Source: Mycolicibacterium tokaiense | GTDB taxonomy: Bacteria > Actinomycetota > Actinomycetes > Mycobacteriales > Mycobacteriaceae | NCBI RefSeq assembly: GCF_010725885.1 | Contig: NZ_AP022600.1 | Location: forward strand, 1,550,001-1,614,000 | Direction of reading: 5' to 3' | Length of the DNA: 64,000 nucleotides | In this document: positions 55,610 through 63,850 of the stretch, in pieces | Layout: each line of letters begins with the position of its first letter | Numbering within the stretch: the first letter of the stretch is position 1 | Notes under the pieces: model-generated | Told to the model about the DNA's origin: nothing | Databases searched by the model: none | Seen by the model: only the letters and a program-made list of their open reading frames with translations | Position numbers and translations under genes: made by a program

Positions 55610-56476
55610 TCAATCGTCGTAGGGCAGCGGGTTTTTGGGCGGTGAGTCGGGATGCGAGCCGATCCGGCGATCGGCGTTGAGCGTCCCGATCGCCGCCATG
55701 TCGTCCTCGGTCAGGGCGAAGCCGAAAACGTCGCGGTTGTCAGCGATCCGTCCCGGGTTGGATGATTTGGGGATGGCGACGTTGCCGAGCTGGATGTGCC
55801 AGCGCAACACGATCTGCGCGACCGAGCGGCCGTGCCGATGAGCGATCTCCACCAGCGTCGGGTCGCTGAGCACCTGGCCCTGGCCGAGCGGGCTCCACGC
55901 CTGGGTCACGATGCCCTTGCTGCGGTGGTATTCGCGCAGTTCGTGCTGCTGCATGTGCGGGTGCAACTCGATCTGATTGACCACCGGGGTTTCATCGGAC
56001 TCGGACGCGAGCAGTTCCAGATGCTTGACGAGGAAGTTCGACACCCCGATCGACCTGACACGTCCCTGGGCCTTCAGCTCGACCAGGGCCCGCCACGTCT
56101 CCGGGATCTTGCCGAGATGCGCCATGGGCCAATGGATGAGGTAGAGATCCACGTGGTCGAGACCCAGCCGCGCGAGGCTCTTGTCGAAGGCGGCGAGGGT
56201 CCGGTCATATCCGTGGTCGGTGTTCCAGACCTTGGTCGTGAGGAACACCTCCTCGCGGGGCACTTCGGAGTTGCGGATGCCGCGTCCGACGCCGTCTTCG
56301 TTGCCGTAGGTCGCCGCCGTGTCGATCGAGCGGTAGCCGGCCGTCAGTGCGGTGCGTACCGACTGCTCCGCGTCATCGGAAGGCACCCGCAGGACGCCCA
56401 ACCCGATCGTCGGGATGCTGTTGCCGTCGGCGAGCGCCGTGCGCTCCTCGCTCGTCGTGGTCCGCTCTTCCCGCAT
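55610..56476 (-). CDS. Aldo/keto reductase (2,5-diketogluconate reductase-like branch)
   Basis: 288 aa. Family signatures: PTIGLGVLRVPSDD, the catalytic Asp/Tyr region IDTAATYGNEDGVGRGIR, Lys in FLTTKVWNTDHG, LYLIHWPMAHLG with the His, IGVSNFLVKHL, and the C-terminal AIPKSSNPGRI. It reduces a sugar-derived carbonyl with NADPH. First (promoter-proximal) gene of the minus-strand operon, 150 bp upstream of which the divergent IclR gene starts; the operator at 56513-56540 lies between. Confidence 0.92.
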   Translation of the reverse strand: MREERTTTSEERTALADGNSIPTIGLGVLRVPSDDAEQSVRTALTAGYRSIDTAATYGNEDGVGRGIRNSEVPREEVFLTTKVWNTDHGYDRTLAAFDKSLARLGLDHVDLYLIHWPMAHLGKIPETWRALVELKAQGRVRSIGVSNFLVKHLELLASESDETPVVNQIELHPHMQQHELREYHRSKGIVTQAWSPLGQGQVLSDPTLVEIAHRHGRSVAQIVLRWHIQLGNVAIPKSSNPGRIADNRDVFGFALTEDDMAAIGTLNADRRIGSHPDSPPKNPLPYDD

Positions 56477-56512
56477 GCGGCGGCACTCCTTCGGATTGCA
56501 GATGAGTAGGTG

Positions 56513-56540
56513 ACATCACATGACGTTTGTATCGTGATGT
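56513..56540. promoter_or_regulatory. IclR operator candidate
   Basis: ACATCAC (56513-56519) and GTGATGT (56534-56540) are exact 7-bp complements with a 14-bp spacer, midway between the AKR and the IclR genes. Size and place fit an IclR-family operator. Confidence 0.55.
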
Positions 56541-56626
56541 GGAACACTGTTGCATGTCGTGAGACGACGGTAATCTCACCGCCGGAAGGCTGTCAACACC
56601 CCATTTTCAGAAAGGTCGGCGATGCG

Positions 56627-57433
56627 ATGACAAAGGTGGAGGAGCGGCAACCAGTGGCCGCGGGCACCTCGAACATGCTCCTGCGCGGGCTCACTGTCCT
56701 GGAAGCGGTCGCACGATCGTCCAGTCGACGGGGCATCGGCGTCACCGAGATCGCAATCGAGACGGCTCTCGACAAATCGACCGCATCACGCATCCTGGCC
56801 TTTCTGCGGGATGCCGGCTACATCCGCCAGGACGGCTACCGCCGGTACCGGCTGACCAACAAACTCAGTCAACTCTCGGCCGGATACTCCGACATCGAGG
56901 ACCTCATCTTGGTCGCGCGACCTCATCTCGAAGAGCTGCACGCCGAGTTCGACGAAGAGATCTACCTGGCTGTGCTCGACGGCGGCCACATGCACTTCGT
57001 CGACTACATCGCCTCCACTCGGGTGGTCCGCTCGAATCTCTCGAAATCCGAACGTCTTGTCCATGAGACCGCGGCAGGACGCGCGGCGATCGCCCTCCTG
57101 GGGTCAGACGAGCGACAGCGCGCACTCACACTGTCGGCGGCTGCGGCGAACATCGAGTTCTCCGCTGCCGATCTCGCGGCGATCGAGCGCGAACTCGACG
57201 AAGCCCGCGATCGGGGCTGGGCGGGCCACGACGCAGGAGATGAGGTCACCCGATTCGCCGCGCCGATCGTCGACAGCGGCGGCGTACCGCTGGCCGCGAT
57301 GTGCATCTCCGGGCCGAGCTTCCGCGTGGACCCGCGGTCGGCGGAGTTCTCCGCAGCTGTTGTGCGCGCCGCCCGGCAGACGAGCGAGGAGTTCGGGTGC
57401 TCTCCCGCACCTTCTGCCGCGAACAACACCTGA
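56627..57433 (+). CDS. IclR-family transcriptional regulator
   Basis: 268 aa. N-terminal winged helix (LLRGLTVLEAVARSSSRRGIGVTE, then ETALDKSTASRILAFLRDAGYI with the recognition helix) and a C-terminal effector domain (YLAVLDGGHMHFVDYIAS, LVHETAAGRAAIALL and APIVDSGGVPLAAMCISGPSF). It is divergent from the 12-kb minus-strand sugar-acid operon, the natural target. ATG 56627 is used; AAAGG lies ~12 nt before it. The kdgK gene converges on it 19 bp downstream. Confidence 0.9.
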   Translation: MTKVEERQPVAAGTSNMLLRGLTVLEAVARSSSRRGIGVTEIAIETALDKSTASRILAFLRDAGYIRQDGYRRYRLTNKLSQLSAGYSDIEDLILVARPHLEELHAEFDEEIYLAVLDGGHMHFVDYIASTRVVRSNLSKSERLVHETAAGRAAIALLGSDERQRALTLSAAAANIEFSAADLAAIERELDEARDRGWAGHDAGDEVTRFAAPIVDSGGVPLAAMCISGPSFRVDPRSAEFSAAVVRAARQTSEEFGCSPAPSAANNT

Positions 57434-57452
57434 GCTCCATATCCACACAGCG

Positions 57453-58421
57453 TCAACGACGGATGTCGTCGGAGCTGTCGATCACCTCGAGGTCGCTGCG
57501 ATAGGGCAGGCCCTCACAATCTCCGGGGACGGTGACCGCGAGCGCCCCGACGTGAATGGCGGTGCCGAGCCGGACATCGGGGGTGCAGTGGCGCAGGTGT
57601 TCACTCAGGTAACCCGCGACGAACGCATCACCTGCACCCACGGTGTCGATCGCGTTCACCGGCAGCGCGTCACGCTGGTACCGGTCACCACCGACGACGG
57701 CCACAGCTCCTGCGGCACCGTTCTTCAGGATCGACTCTGTGGGGCCCAATCTCGACAGCGCCAGGGCGAGTTCGACGTCGGAGGTCGGCGCGTCGGGTCC
57801 GAGGACCAGGCGGGCTTCCTCAGGGCCGGCGAAGACGATGTCTGCTCCCGCGACAAGCCGGTGAAGGACAGGTGCGGCAGCTTCGGGACTCCAGAGCTTG
57901 GCTCGGTAATTGACGTCGACAGACACGACAGTGCCCGCCGCGCGGGCCAGTTCGATTGCGGTGAACACGGTGTCGGCGGCTGACGCGCTCAGTGCCGGTG
58001 TGATACCGGTGACGTGCAGGATCTCAGCGTTCTGGATAACCGCTGTGGGCAGATCCTCAGGGGTGAATGCTGTTGCAGCGCTGCCGGCTCGGTGATAGTC
58101 GAGATGCGCGGCATCGGCGAAGCGGTGATGCTTGACCATGAGTCCGGTGGGGCGCTGATCATCGACGATGGCCCGGACCTCGACGTTTTCCGCCCGCAGG
58201 CGACGGGCGATCATCGTGCCGGTGGCATCTGCGCCCAGACGCCCGAACCAGGTGGCCGATCCACCCAGACGTGCGACGCCGATGGCGACGTTCGACTCTG
58301 CACCGCCGATGCCGTATCGGAATCCGCGAGCCGTTTCCAGCGGACCGATGTCGAGCGCGCTGATCAACCCCATCGACTCTCCGAAAGTGACCAGCCCGCC
58401 GCCGGACTCGGCGTCTGTCAT
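57453..58421 (-). CDS. kdgK: PfkB-family sugar kinase, probably 2-keto-3-deoxygluconate kinase
   Basis: 322 aa. PfkB signatures: GGAESNVAIGVARLGG (N-terminal) and NAIDTVGAGDAFVAGYLSE (C-terminal, catalytic Asp in GAGD). The combination with a KDPG-aldolase gene immediately upstream (4-bp overlap) indicates 2-keto-3-deoxygluconate kinase, producing KDPG from KDG. The pair links the dehydratases of the neighbouring operon to pyruvate and glyceraldehyde 3-phosphate. Galactonate-type kinases of the same family are alternatives. Confidence 0.85.
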   Translation of the reverse strand: MTDAESGGGLVTFGESMGLISALDIGPLETARGFRYGIGGAESNVAIGVARLGGSATWFGRLGADATGTMIARRLRAENVEVRAIVDDQRPTGLMVKHHRFADAAHLDYHRAGSAATAFTPEDLPTAVIQNAEILHVTGITPALSASAADTVFTAIELARAAGTVVSVDVNYRAKLWSPEAAAPVLHRLVAGADIVFAGPEEARLVLGPDAPTSDVELALALSRLGPTESILKNGAAGAVAVVGGDRYQRDALPVNAIDTVGAGDAFVAGYLSEHLRHCTPDVRLGTAIHVGALAVTVPGDCEGLPYRSDLEVIDSSDDIRR

Positions 58422-59074
58422 GACGCCTGCCCGAGGCTGGTCACGAAGTGTGCTGCGCGAGCTTCGATTTCATCCCACTGACCTTCGGCCACCAGCGCCG
58501 GCGACACGACGCTGGTGCCGGCGGTGACTGCGGCGGCGCCGTGGCTCAGGTAAGTGTGCGCGTTGCTCGCGTCGATACCGCCGGAGGGCACCAACGCGAT
58601 ATCGGGGAACGGACCGTGCAGATCCTTGAGGTATTTGGGTCCGACGGCGCCTGCCGGAAAAATCTTCACCGCGGCCGCCCCGTGGCGGTGGGCTGCGTGG
58701 ACCTCACTGGGGGTCATGGCGCCGTCCAGCAATGGAATCCCGTGATCGTTCGCCAGTGCGGCGACGTCGGGTTGATGGCACGGGGTCACGAAGAACCGCA
58801 CCCCCAGATCGATGGCACGCTGCGCCTGATCGGCGGTCAACACGGTTCCGGCACCGATCACCGTGTCGGTGCCGGCTGCCGCCGCGACAGCCGATTCCAG
58901 GCATGTCTCGATGTTCGAGATGGTGAAGGTGAACTCGACGGTCCGAATCCCACCGCGGCGCAGCGCCTCACACAATCCGGCCGGATCGGGCACTGAAGCT
59001 GCCCGGACAACGGCCACCACACGGTCTGCCCATAGCTGCGATAGTCGTTCATCAAGGGTCCTGTTGGAGGCCAC
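58418..59074 (-). CDS. eda: KDPG/KHG aldolase
   Basis: 218 aa, typical Eda length. Class I aldolase with VVAVVRAASVPD at the N-terminus, the Glu region RTVEFTFT, GAGTVLTADQAQRAIDLG, FFVTPCHQPDV, and the Schiff-base Lys in AAVKIFPAGAVGPKYLKDL. Splits 2-keto-3-deoxy-6-phosphogluconate into pyruvate and glyceraldehyde 3-phosphate. GTG 59074 (after AGGA) gives the family length; longer in-frame starts upstream run into the promoter region. Overlaps kdgK by 4 bp. Confidence 0.88.
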   Translation of the reverse strand: MASNRTLDERLSQLWADRVVAVVRAASVPDPAGLCEALRRGGIRTVEFTFTISNIETCLESAVAAAAGTDTVIGAGTVLTADQAQRAIDLGVRFFVTPCHQPDVAALANDHGIPLLDGAMTPSEVHAAHRHGAAAVKIFPAGAVGPKYLKDLHGPFPDIALVPSGGIDASNAHTYLSHGAAAVTAGTSVVSPALVAEGQWDEIEARAAHFVTSLGQAS

Positions 59075-59183
59075 GATAGCCAATCCTATTCTCTGAGTGT
59101 CGGTTTGAGGAACTGGGCATGGCGTGTCGACGCTCGGCGGCGCCCACGGCGTCCGCCCAACTCCCTCCCTACCCAGTACATAC

Positions 59184-59212
59184 TTGACAGGCACAACTTG
59201 TTAGACAATTAT
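59184..59212 (+). promoter_or_regulatory. SigA-like promoter for the GntR gene
   Basis: TTGACA at 59184-59189 and AATTAT at 59207-59212 with a 17-bp spacer. Lies in the divergent region between eda and the GntR gene and overlaps the palindrome at 59198-59208. Confidence 0.5.
59198..59208. promoter_or_regulatory. GntR operator candidate TTGT-TAG-ACAA
   Basis: Perfect 11-bp palindrome of TTGT and ACAA arms, the common pattern of FadR-type GntR operators, placed over the spacer of the promoter so that binding would block transcription. Can also act on the divergent eda-kdgK operon. Confidence 0.6.
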
Positions 59213-59308
59213 CCATATTGGTCCGGCCGGGTCGGCGCGAGCTCCATCGAAGCGACGTGCTGACTTAGACTGGCCCACGACGTCAGCCAGAAGAACCCGA
59301 GGTGTGCC

Positions 59309-59971
59309 GTGTCGCCGGTGCTTGCAGCCACATCACTGACCGAGTCACTCAGTGACGCGTTGCGCGCGCAGATCCTCAAGGGCGAGGTACCCCCAGGTCT
59401 ACGGCTCACCGAAGCCTGGGTGGCCGAACGGTTCGACGTGGCCCGTCCGACGGCCAAGGCCGGGCTCGACCGGCTCTGCGCCGAAGGGCTGCTCCGCCGT
59501 GGCCCCCGCCGGAGTTCCGTGGTGCCGCAACTGTCGGCCGACGACATCACCGACATCTACTTCAGCCGCCAGCCGGTCGAGACGCTGGCCGTGCGGACAC
59601 TGGCGGCCTCCCGTACCGCACCGACCGACGCCCAGCGGGCGCTGAACCTGATGCGCCTGGCGGCCGAGCAGTCGGCGCACGCCGACCACACCGAGGCTGA
59701 CGTGGCCTTTCATCGTGCACTGGTGGCTGCCACGGCAAGCCAGCGGCTGCAGCGGATGCACGCCTCGGTGATGGGCGAGGCGCAGCTGTGCATTGCTCAG
59801 GTACGGCGCAACGCGTCGACCGACCTGACCGAGCTGACTGCTCGGCACGCCGCGATTCTCGACGCCATCGCCAAGGGGGAACCCGACGCCGCCGAAGCCG
59901 CACTGCGGGTCGATCTCGACGGTTGCCGGGACATGCTCCTGGCTGATGTAGCGGCAGTACGCGGCACCTGA
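59309..59971 (+). CDS. GntR-family regulator (FCD type)
   Basis: 220 aa. Winged helix (LSDALRAQILKGEVPPGLRLTE, then AERFDVARPTAKAGLDRLCAEGLL) followed by a C-terminal FCD domain (ADDITDIYFSRQPVETLAVRTLA, HRALVAATASQRL). GTG 59309 after CGAGG (7 nt) is used. It sits between the eda-kdgK pair and hyi-garR; it probably regulates one or both through the TTGT-N3-ACAA site. Confidence 0.87.
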   Translation: MSPVLAATSLTESLSDALRAQILKGEVPPGLRLTEAWVAERFDVARPTAKAGLDRLCAEGLLRRGPRRSSVVPQLSADDITDIYFSRQPVETLAVRTLAASRTAPTDAQRALNLMRLAAEQSAHADHTEADVAFHRALVAATASQRLQRMHASVMGEAQLCIAQVRRNASTDLTELTARHAAILDAIAKGEPDAAEAALRVDLDGCRDMLLADVAAVRGT

Positions 59972-59999
59972 TCTCCTGCACGGCAACAGCTCTCGCCAT

Positions 60000-60866
60000 C
60001 TAGCTGACGATCGGGCGCAAGGCAGCCAGCCGCGGGATTCCTTCGATCCAGCCGAGTGAATCCGTGGTCGGTACGGTCGGTTTGTACTCGCAGGCGACCG
60101 AGCCACGATAACCCGACGCCCACAGCTCATCGAGCACATGCGTGAAGTCGATGTTGCCTGTGCCGGGCTCGCCACGCCCGGGCGCGTCAGCGATCTGCAC
60201 GTGGGCGATGAGCGACGCAAAGTCCTTGACATCGCCGATCAGGTCGTCACCACTGGTCGCCAGGTGAAACGTGTCGTACAGCAGCCCGATGTTGGCCAGT
60301 CCGGTGTCCGAACGCACCTGGCGCACAACAGCTATCGCGTCGGCCGCGGACTCCAGTGGATAAGCACCGTTGAGACCCCGCCCCAGAGCTTCGACCAGCA
60401 CCGTACCGCCGACCTCGCTGAGCCGGGACGTGGCGACGCCGAGCCGCTCGCGGGCGACCGCATCCTGCGTCGCGGGGTCGCTTCCATCGCGGCGCTGGCC
60501 ATAGAGGGCGTTGAATCCGGCGCAACCGGTGCGTCGTGCGATGTCGACGACGAGGTCGAGGTTCACGGCGAATTCACCGCTGCGCTCGGGCCACGAGATG
60601 ATCCCCCGCTCGCCACCGGGCATGTCGCCGGCGAAGAGGTTGAGCCCGGTCAGCGCCACCCCTGCGGAACCGATGGCGGTGAGAAAGGCGTCCACCTCTG
60701 CATCGCCGGGCACCGCCGCGGGCCACGGCCACCACGTTTCGACCGCGGTGAAACCTGCTGCGGCGGCGCGCTCGAAGCGTTCCAGGTAGGGCGCCTCGGT
60801 GAACAGCAGCGAGACGTTCGCAACCAGGGCCAGCGTTTCCGTCGTCGTTGCGTTCTCGGCGCTCAC
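60000..60866 (-). CDS. hyi: Hydroxypyruvate isomerase-like TIM-barrel protein
   Basis: 288 aa xylose-isomerase-like barrel. ANVSLLFTEAPYLERFERAAAAGFTAVE is the Hyi-type N-terminus; LTGLNLFAGDMPGGERGI, GCAGFNALYGQR, the catalytic Glu in LVEALGRGLN, LYDTFHLATSG and the second Glu in ACEYKP follow. Hyi interconverts hydroxypyruvate and tartronate semialdehyde; OtnI-like homologues act on 2-oxotetronates. Overlaps garR by 4 bp, so the two are one operon and convert glyoxylate-derived or C4 intermediates toward glycerate. Confidence 0.83.
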   Translation of the reverse strand: MSAENATTTETLALVANVSLLFTEAPYLERFERAAAAGFTAVETWWPWPAAVPGDAEVDAFLTAIGSAGVALTGLNLFAGDMPGGERGIISWPERSGEFAVNLDLVVDIARRTGCAGFNALYGQRRDGSDPATQDAVARERLGVATSRLSEVGGTVLVEALGRGLNGAYPLESAADAIAVVRQVRSDTGLANIGLLYDTFHLATSGDDLIGDVKDFASLIAHVQIADAPGRGEPGTGNIDFTHVLDELWASGYRGSVACEYKPTVPTTDSLGWIEGIPRLAALRPIVS

Positions 60867-61753
60867 GACTCGGTCCAGGTTGTCGACCCGGACAGGCGCG
60901 CGACCTGGGTGAGCAGCGCGGAATGGTCGAGGCTGCCTCCTCCGCTGGCGCGCAACGACGCCATCAACTCGGCGACGAGGGCACCGGCGGGCGAGAAGAC
61001 ACCCTGCTGGCGCGCGGCCTCGCGGTAGATGCCGAGGTCCTTGTGATGCAGGTCTACCCGGAAGCCCGGGGCGAACTGTCCGGAGACCATCGACGCTGCT
61101 TTGCGATTGAGCACAGTGCTGCCGGCGAGGCCACCCGCCAAGACTTCGACGGCAGGGGTGAGGTCAACGTCGTGTGCATCGAGGAAAACGAGCGCTTCGG
61201 CGACGAGTTCGATTGTGCCGGCGACGAGCAACTGGTTGGCGGCCTTGACGGTCTGGCCGCTGCCGGGGCCGCCCACGAGGACGATCGTCTTGCCCATCGC
61301 CTCGAGCAGAGACTGGGCCCGCTGGAAGGCGTCGGCGCTGCCGCCGCACATGATGGAAAGGGCGCCTTCCTGCGCGCCTGCCTGGCCTCCACTCACCGGG
61401 GCATCCAGCATCACCATCGAGGCCGCCGCGGCCCGCTCGTGCAGATCACGGGCGACATCGGGTCGAATGGTGCTCATGTCCAGCAGCAGGGTGTCGGCTG
61501 CGGCGGACTCCAGCACGCCACCGGGGCCGGTGTACACCTCGACCACATCCGGCGAGTCCGGCAGCACCGTGACCACAGCCTCGGCGCCGGCGACCGCTGA
61601 CGCGAGTGAATCCGCCAGGGTCCCACCACCTTCGGCCAACGGACGGCCACGTTCCGGCGTGCGGGTGTATCCCACGACGTCGAAGCCGGCAGCGACGAGA
61701 TTGAGCGACATCGGAAGTCCCATAACCCCCAGGCCGATGACGGCAACGCGCAC
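60863..61753 (-). CDS. garR: NAD(P)-dependent 2-hydroxy-3-oxopropionate reductase family protein
   Basis: 296 aa. 3-hydroxyisobutyrate dehydrogenase fold: VIGLGVMGLPMSLNL cofactor motif, LDAPVSGGQAGAQEG substrate-binding signature, and the catalytic Lys in GQTVKAANQLLV. In this group the enzyme reduces tartronate semialdehyde to glycerate or acts on hydroxyisobutyrate; the coupled hyi gene favours the former. GTG start at 61753. It is preceded by a 226-bp intergenic region with a possible operator. Confidence 0.87.
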   Translation of the reverse strand: MRVAVIGLGVMGLPMSLNLVAAGFDVVGYTRTPERGRPLAEGGGTLADSLASAVAGAEAVVTVLPDSPDVVEVYTGPGGVLESAAADTLLLDMSTIRPDVARDLHERAAAASMVMLDAPVSGGQAGAQEGALSIMCGGSADAFQRAQSLLEAMGKTIVLVGGPGSGQTVKAANQLLVAGTIELVAEALVFLDAHDVDLTPAVEVLAGGLAGSTVLNRKAASMVSGQFAPGFRVDLHHKDLGIYREAARQQGVFSPAGALVAELMASLRASGGGSLDHSALLTQVARLSGSTTWTES

Positions 61754-61861
61754 GGGTCCCCCTTCAGAGAACAGGTCGGTCCGCCAGGGTGCGGAGCACT
61801 CGATGCGGTCTGATCCTGTCCGAACTTCGATAGAGAGTCAAGTAGCTTTGTCATAGTGATT

Positions 61862-61872
61862 TCGTCAGACAA
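61862..61872. promoter_or_regulatory. Imperfect GntR-type site upstream of garR
   Basis: On the minus strand it reads TTGTCTGACGA, sharing TTGTCT-AC with the palindrome at 59198-59208 (TTGTCTAACAA on the same strand). Lies 109 bp upstream of garR. One arm has mismatches. Confidence 0.3.
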
Positions 61873-61979
61873 AACAACCGGAATAGCAATAGGCTGATGT
61901 AGCGGCTGTCGCGATGGTGCGCCTCGTCCCGATGTCGCGCACCGCGGCTGCACACCCAATCGTGTTGCTGTGCAGCGAC

Positions 61980-62537
61980 TCACCCATCCCGGGTGGGGTC
62001 ACCGCGTCCGGCGAAGGCAGGCCCGGCCAGGAACCAGACCACGGTGATGGTCGGCAGAAGCAGCAGTGTGGCCCAATAGGGATGGTCGGCAGCCTCATCG
62101 ACACTGGCGGGAACGTGCCACCCTTCGAGAGCGATCATGACGAGCAGGCAGGCCGCGCCGATGGCTGCGGCGACGACGACGCGGAACCATTCACGCCAGA
62201 TCGCGCGCACTTCCGCAGTCGAGCCCTTAGGGGGCTTGTGGGGTTCGGGTCCGCCCGCGAAGCGGTAGCGGAACCACGCGTCGGTGCGCGCAATGATGTG
62301 GTGGCCGAAGGCCACCGTGACGCCCAGATACAAAGCCGCGAACGCGTGCGGTCGGGTTGGTGGGGCACCGCTGCCCACGTCGACCGCGACAAGAACCAGC
62401 AGAGCGAGATCGACCAGCGGTACGGCGGCGAGCGCCACGGCGCTCAGCCGCCGTGCACGGACGAGGTAGCGCAGTGCGAGCCCACTGAGCAGCAGCACCC
62501 AGAACGCGACCTCGGCGGTGACGATCGCCGCGATCAT
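61980..62537 (-). CDS. Predicted membrane protein of unknown function
   Basis: 185 aa, four to five hydrophobic helices (VAFWVLLLSGLALRYLV, AAVPLVDLALLVLVAVDVG, VVAAAIGAACLLVMIALEG and WATLLLLPTITVVWFLAG) with a loop KPPKGSTAEVRAIWREWF in the middle. No domain that I recognise. Its ATG overlaps the stop of the TetR gene upstream by 4 bp, so the two form an operon and the repressor probably controls it. Likely cell-membrane located. Confidence 0.75.
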   Translation of the reverse strand: MIAAIVTAEVAFWVLLLSGLALRYLVRARRLSAVALAAVPLVDLALLVLVAVDVGSGAPPTRPHAFAALYLGVTVAFGHHIIARTDAWFRYRFAGGPEPHKPPKGSTAEVRAIWREWFRVVVAAAIGAACLLVMIALEGWHVPASVDEAADHPYWATLLLLPTITVVWFLAGPAFAGRGDPTRDG

Positions 62538-63115
62538 GCCGGCAGCAGTGCTTGTCGCAGCGCGGCGGTGGCCTGATCGCGGCTGATCAGGCCCGGCGCG
62601 GTCAGCAGCTCGAAGGTGAGGCCGTCGATGACTGCGTTGAGGTGGATCACCTCGAACGCGATATCGGTTGTGGGTGGCCGGAGGCCCGCGGTCGTCAGAT
62701 CGTTGATGACGGTGGTCAGGAATTCCCGGATCGCAGTGGCCTGCTCGGCGACGATCCGGCCCAGACCCGGGTCATGACGGGCCTTGGCCACGAACGCCAA
62801 CCAGATGCCCAATTCCCGCTCGGTGTCATCACGTAAGGGCATCAGCTCACTGACCATCGCCACCGCCCGCTGCCCCAGGTCGGGCTCCGCCGCGGCCAGC
62901 TGGATGCGTTCCTGGACGCGCTCGGCCAGGCTGGCCATGGCGAACTGGTGCAAGCCGGCCTGGGTGGAGAAGAAGAAGCGAATCGACCCCGACGACAGCC
63001 CGGTCTCGGCGATGACGCCCCGCACCGACGCCGCTTCGACGCCGCCCTTCTGCAGTAGCCGCCACACCGCCTCGGCGATCTCCCGCCGCCGCTCGTGATG
63101 ATTCACGGGTGACAT
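62534..63115 (-). CDS. TetR-family repressor (BetI-like), coupled to a membrane protein
   Basis: 193 aa. DNA-binding domain HHERRREIAEAVWRLLQKGG, then VRGVIAETGLSSGSIRFFFSTQAGL with recognition helix LSSGSIRFFF; C-terminal BetI-like helical domain (ELGIWLAFVAKARHDP). The palindrome at 63124-63145 lies just 8 bp upstream of its start. Recognition helix and operator arms match those of the TetR at 34303, 28 kb away. ATG at 63115; no strong ribosome site. Confidence 0.9.
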   Translation of the reverse strand: MSPVNHHERRREIAEAVWRLLQKGGVEAASVRGVIAETGLSSGSIRFFFSTQAGLHQFAMASLAERVQERIQLAAAEPDLGQRAVAMVSELMPLRDDTERELGIWLAFVAKARHDPGLGRIVAEQATAIREFLTTVINDLTTAGLRPPTTDIAFEVIHLNAVIDGLTFELLTAPGLISRDQATAALRQALLPA

Positions 63116-63123
63116 GACGCCGA

Positions 63124-63145
63124 CACTAGCACAGCCGTGCTAGTG
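63124..63145. promoter_or_regulatory. TetR operator with CACTAGCAC / GTGCTAGTG arms
   Basis: Two perfect 9-bp arms with a 4-bp spacer (AGCC), 8 bp before the TetR start and 72 bp before the divergent yaeQ gene. Confidence 0.85.
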
Positions 63146-63216
63146 CCCAAGCCATCCCGACCGCCCCCCGACACCACCGCCTGGCTGAGCAGGATCGTCG
63201 GGGTGGACACTAGGTC

Positions 63217-63768
63217 GTGGCTCTTTCTGCAACTGTGTTCAAGGTGGAACTCGGCGTCTCCGATGTCGATCACGGCTACTACGCCGATCACTCATTGACC
63301 GTGGCCCGCCATCCCAGCGAGACCGATGAGCGGATGGTGTTGCGGTTGTTGGCGTTTGGGCTGCGGGCCCACCGGCTCAGCGACATCGACGGCGAGTTGA
63401 CGTTCGGCGCGGGCTTGTCCACCCCCGGCGTGCCGGACTTGCGGCTCGCCGACTACACCGGACGGATCCTGGAGTGGATCAACGTCGGCCAGCCCGATGA
63501 ACGCGCCTTGAGCAAGGCGGCCGGGCAGGCCGAGCAGGTCAAGCTGTTCCCGTTCGCCGCCGGTGTGCCCACCTGGTGGCGCACCGTCGGCCCGAAGGTG
63601 GCGGGACTGTCGAACCTGACCGTGGTGCAGATACCGCACGATCCGGTGCAGCGACTGGCCGAGACTGTCAACCGGCGCGTCGCGGCGCAGGTGATGGTGC
63701 TGGAAGGTCAGGTGACGATGACGGTGGGCGGAGTCGATGTCACCTTCACACCCGAGCAACTGATCTGA
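63217..63768 (+). CDS. yaeQ: YaeQ family protein
   Basis: 183 aa, the YaeQ length. Starts MALSATVFKVELGVSD and has the family pattern SLTVARHPSETDERMVLRLLAFGL, VGQPDERALSKAAGQAEQV and WWRTVGPKVAGLSNLTV. YaeQ has a nuclease-like (PD-(D/E)XK-related) fold of unclear function; in enteric bacteria it was linked to antitermination. GTG start at 63217. Divergent from the TetR, so the operator at 63124 could also affect it. Confidence 0.88.
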   Translation: MALSATVFKVELGVSDVDHGYYADHSLTVARHPSETDERMVLRLLAFGLRAHRLSDIDGELTFGAGLSTPGVPDLRLADYTGRILEWINVGQPDERALSKAAGQAEQVKLFPFAAGVPTWWRTVGPKVAGLSNLTVVQIPHDPVQRLAETVNRRVAAQVMVLEGQVTMTVGGVDVTFTPEQLI

Positions 63769-63850
63769 CGGTGACGCTGATGCCGGAGAGTTCTTTGGAC
63801 GCATCGTCCTGACGCCGTAGGTCAGATCTGCGCGCGTCGTCTCCAGCCCC

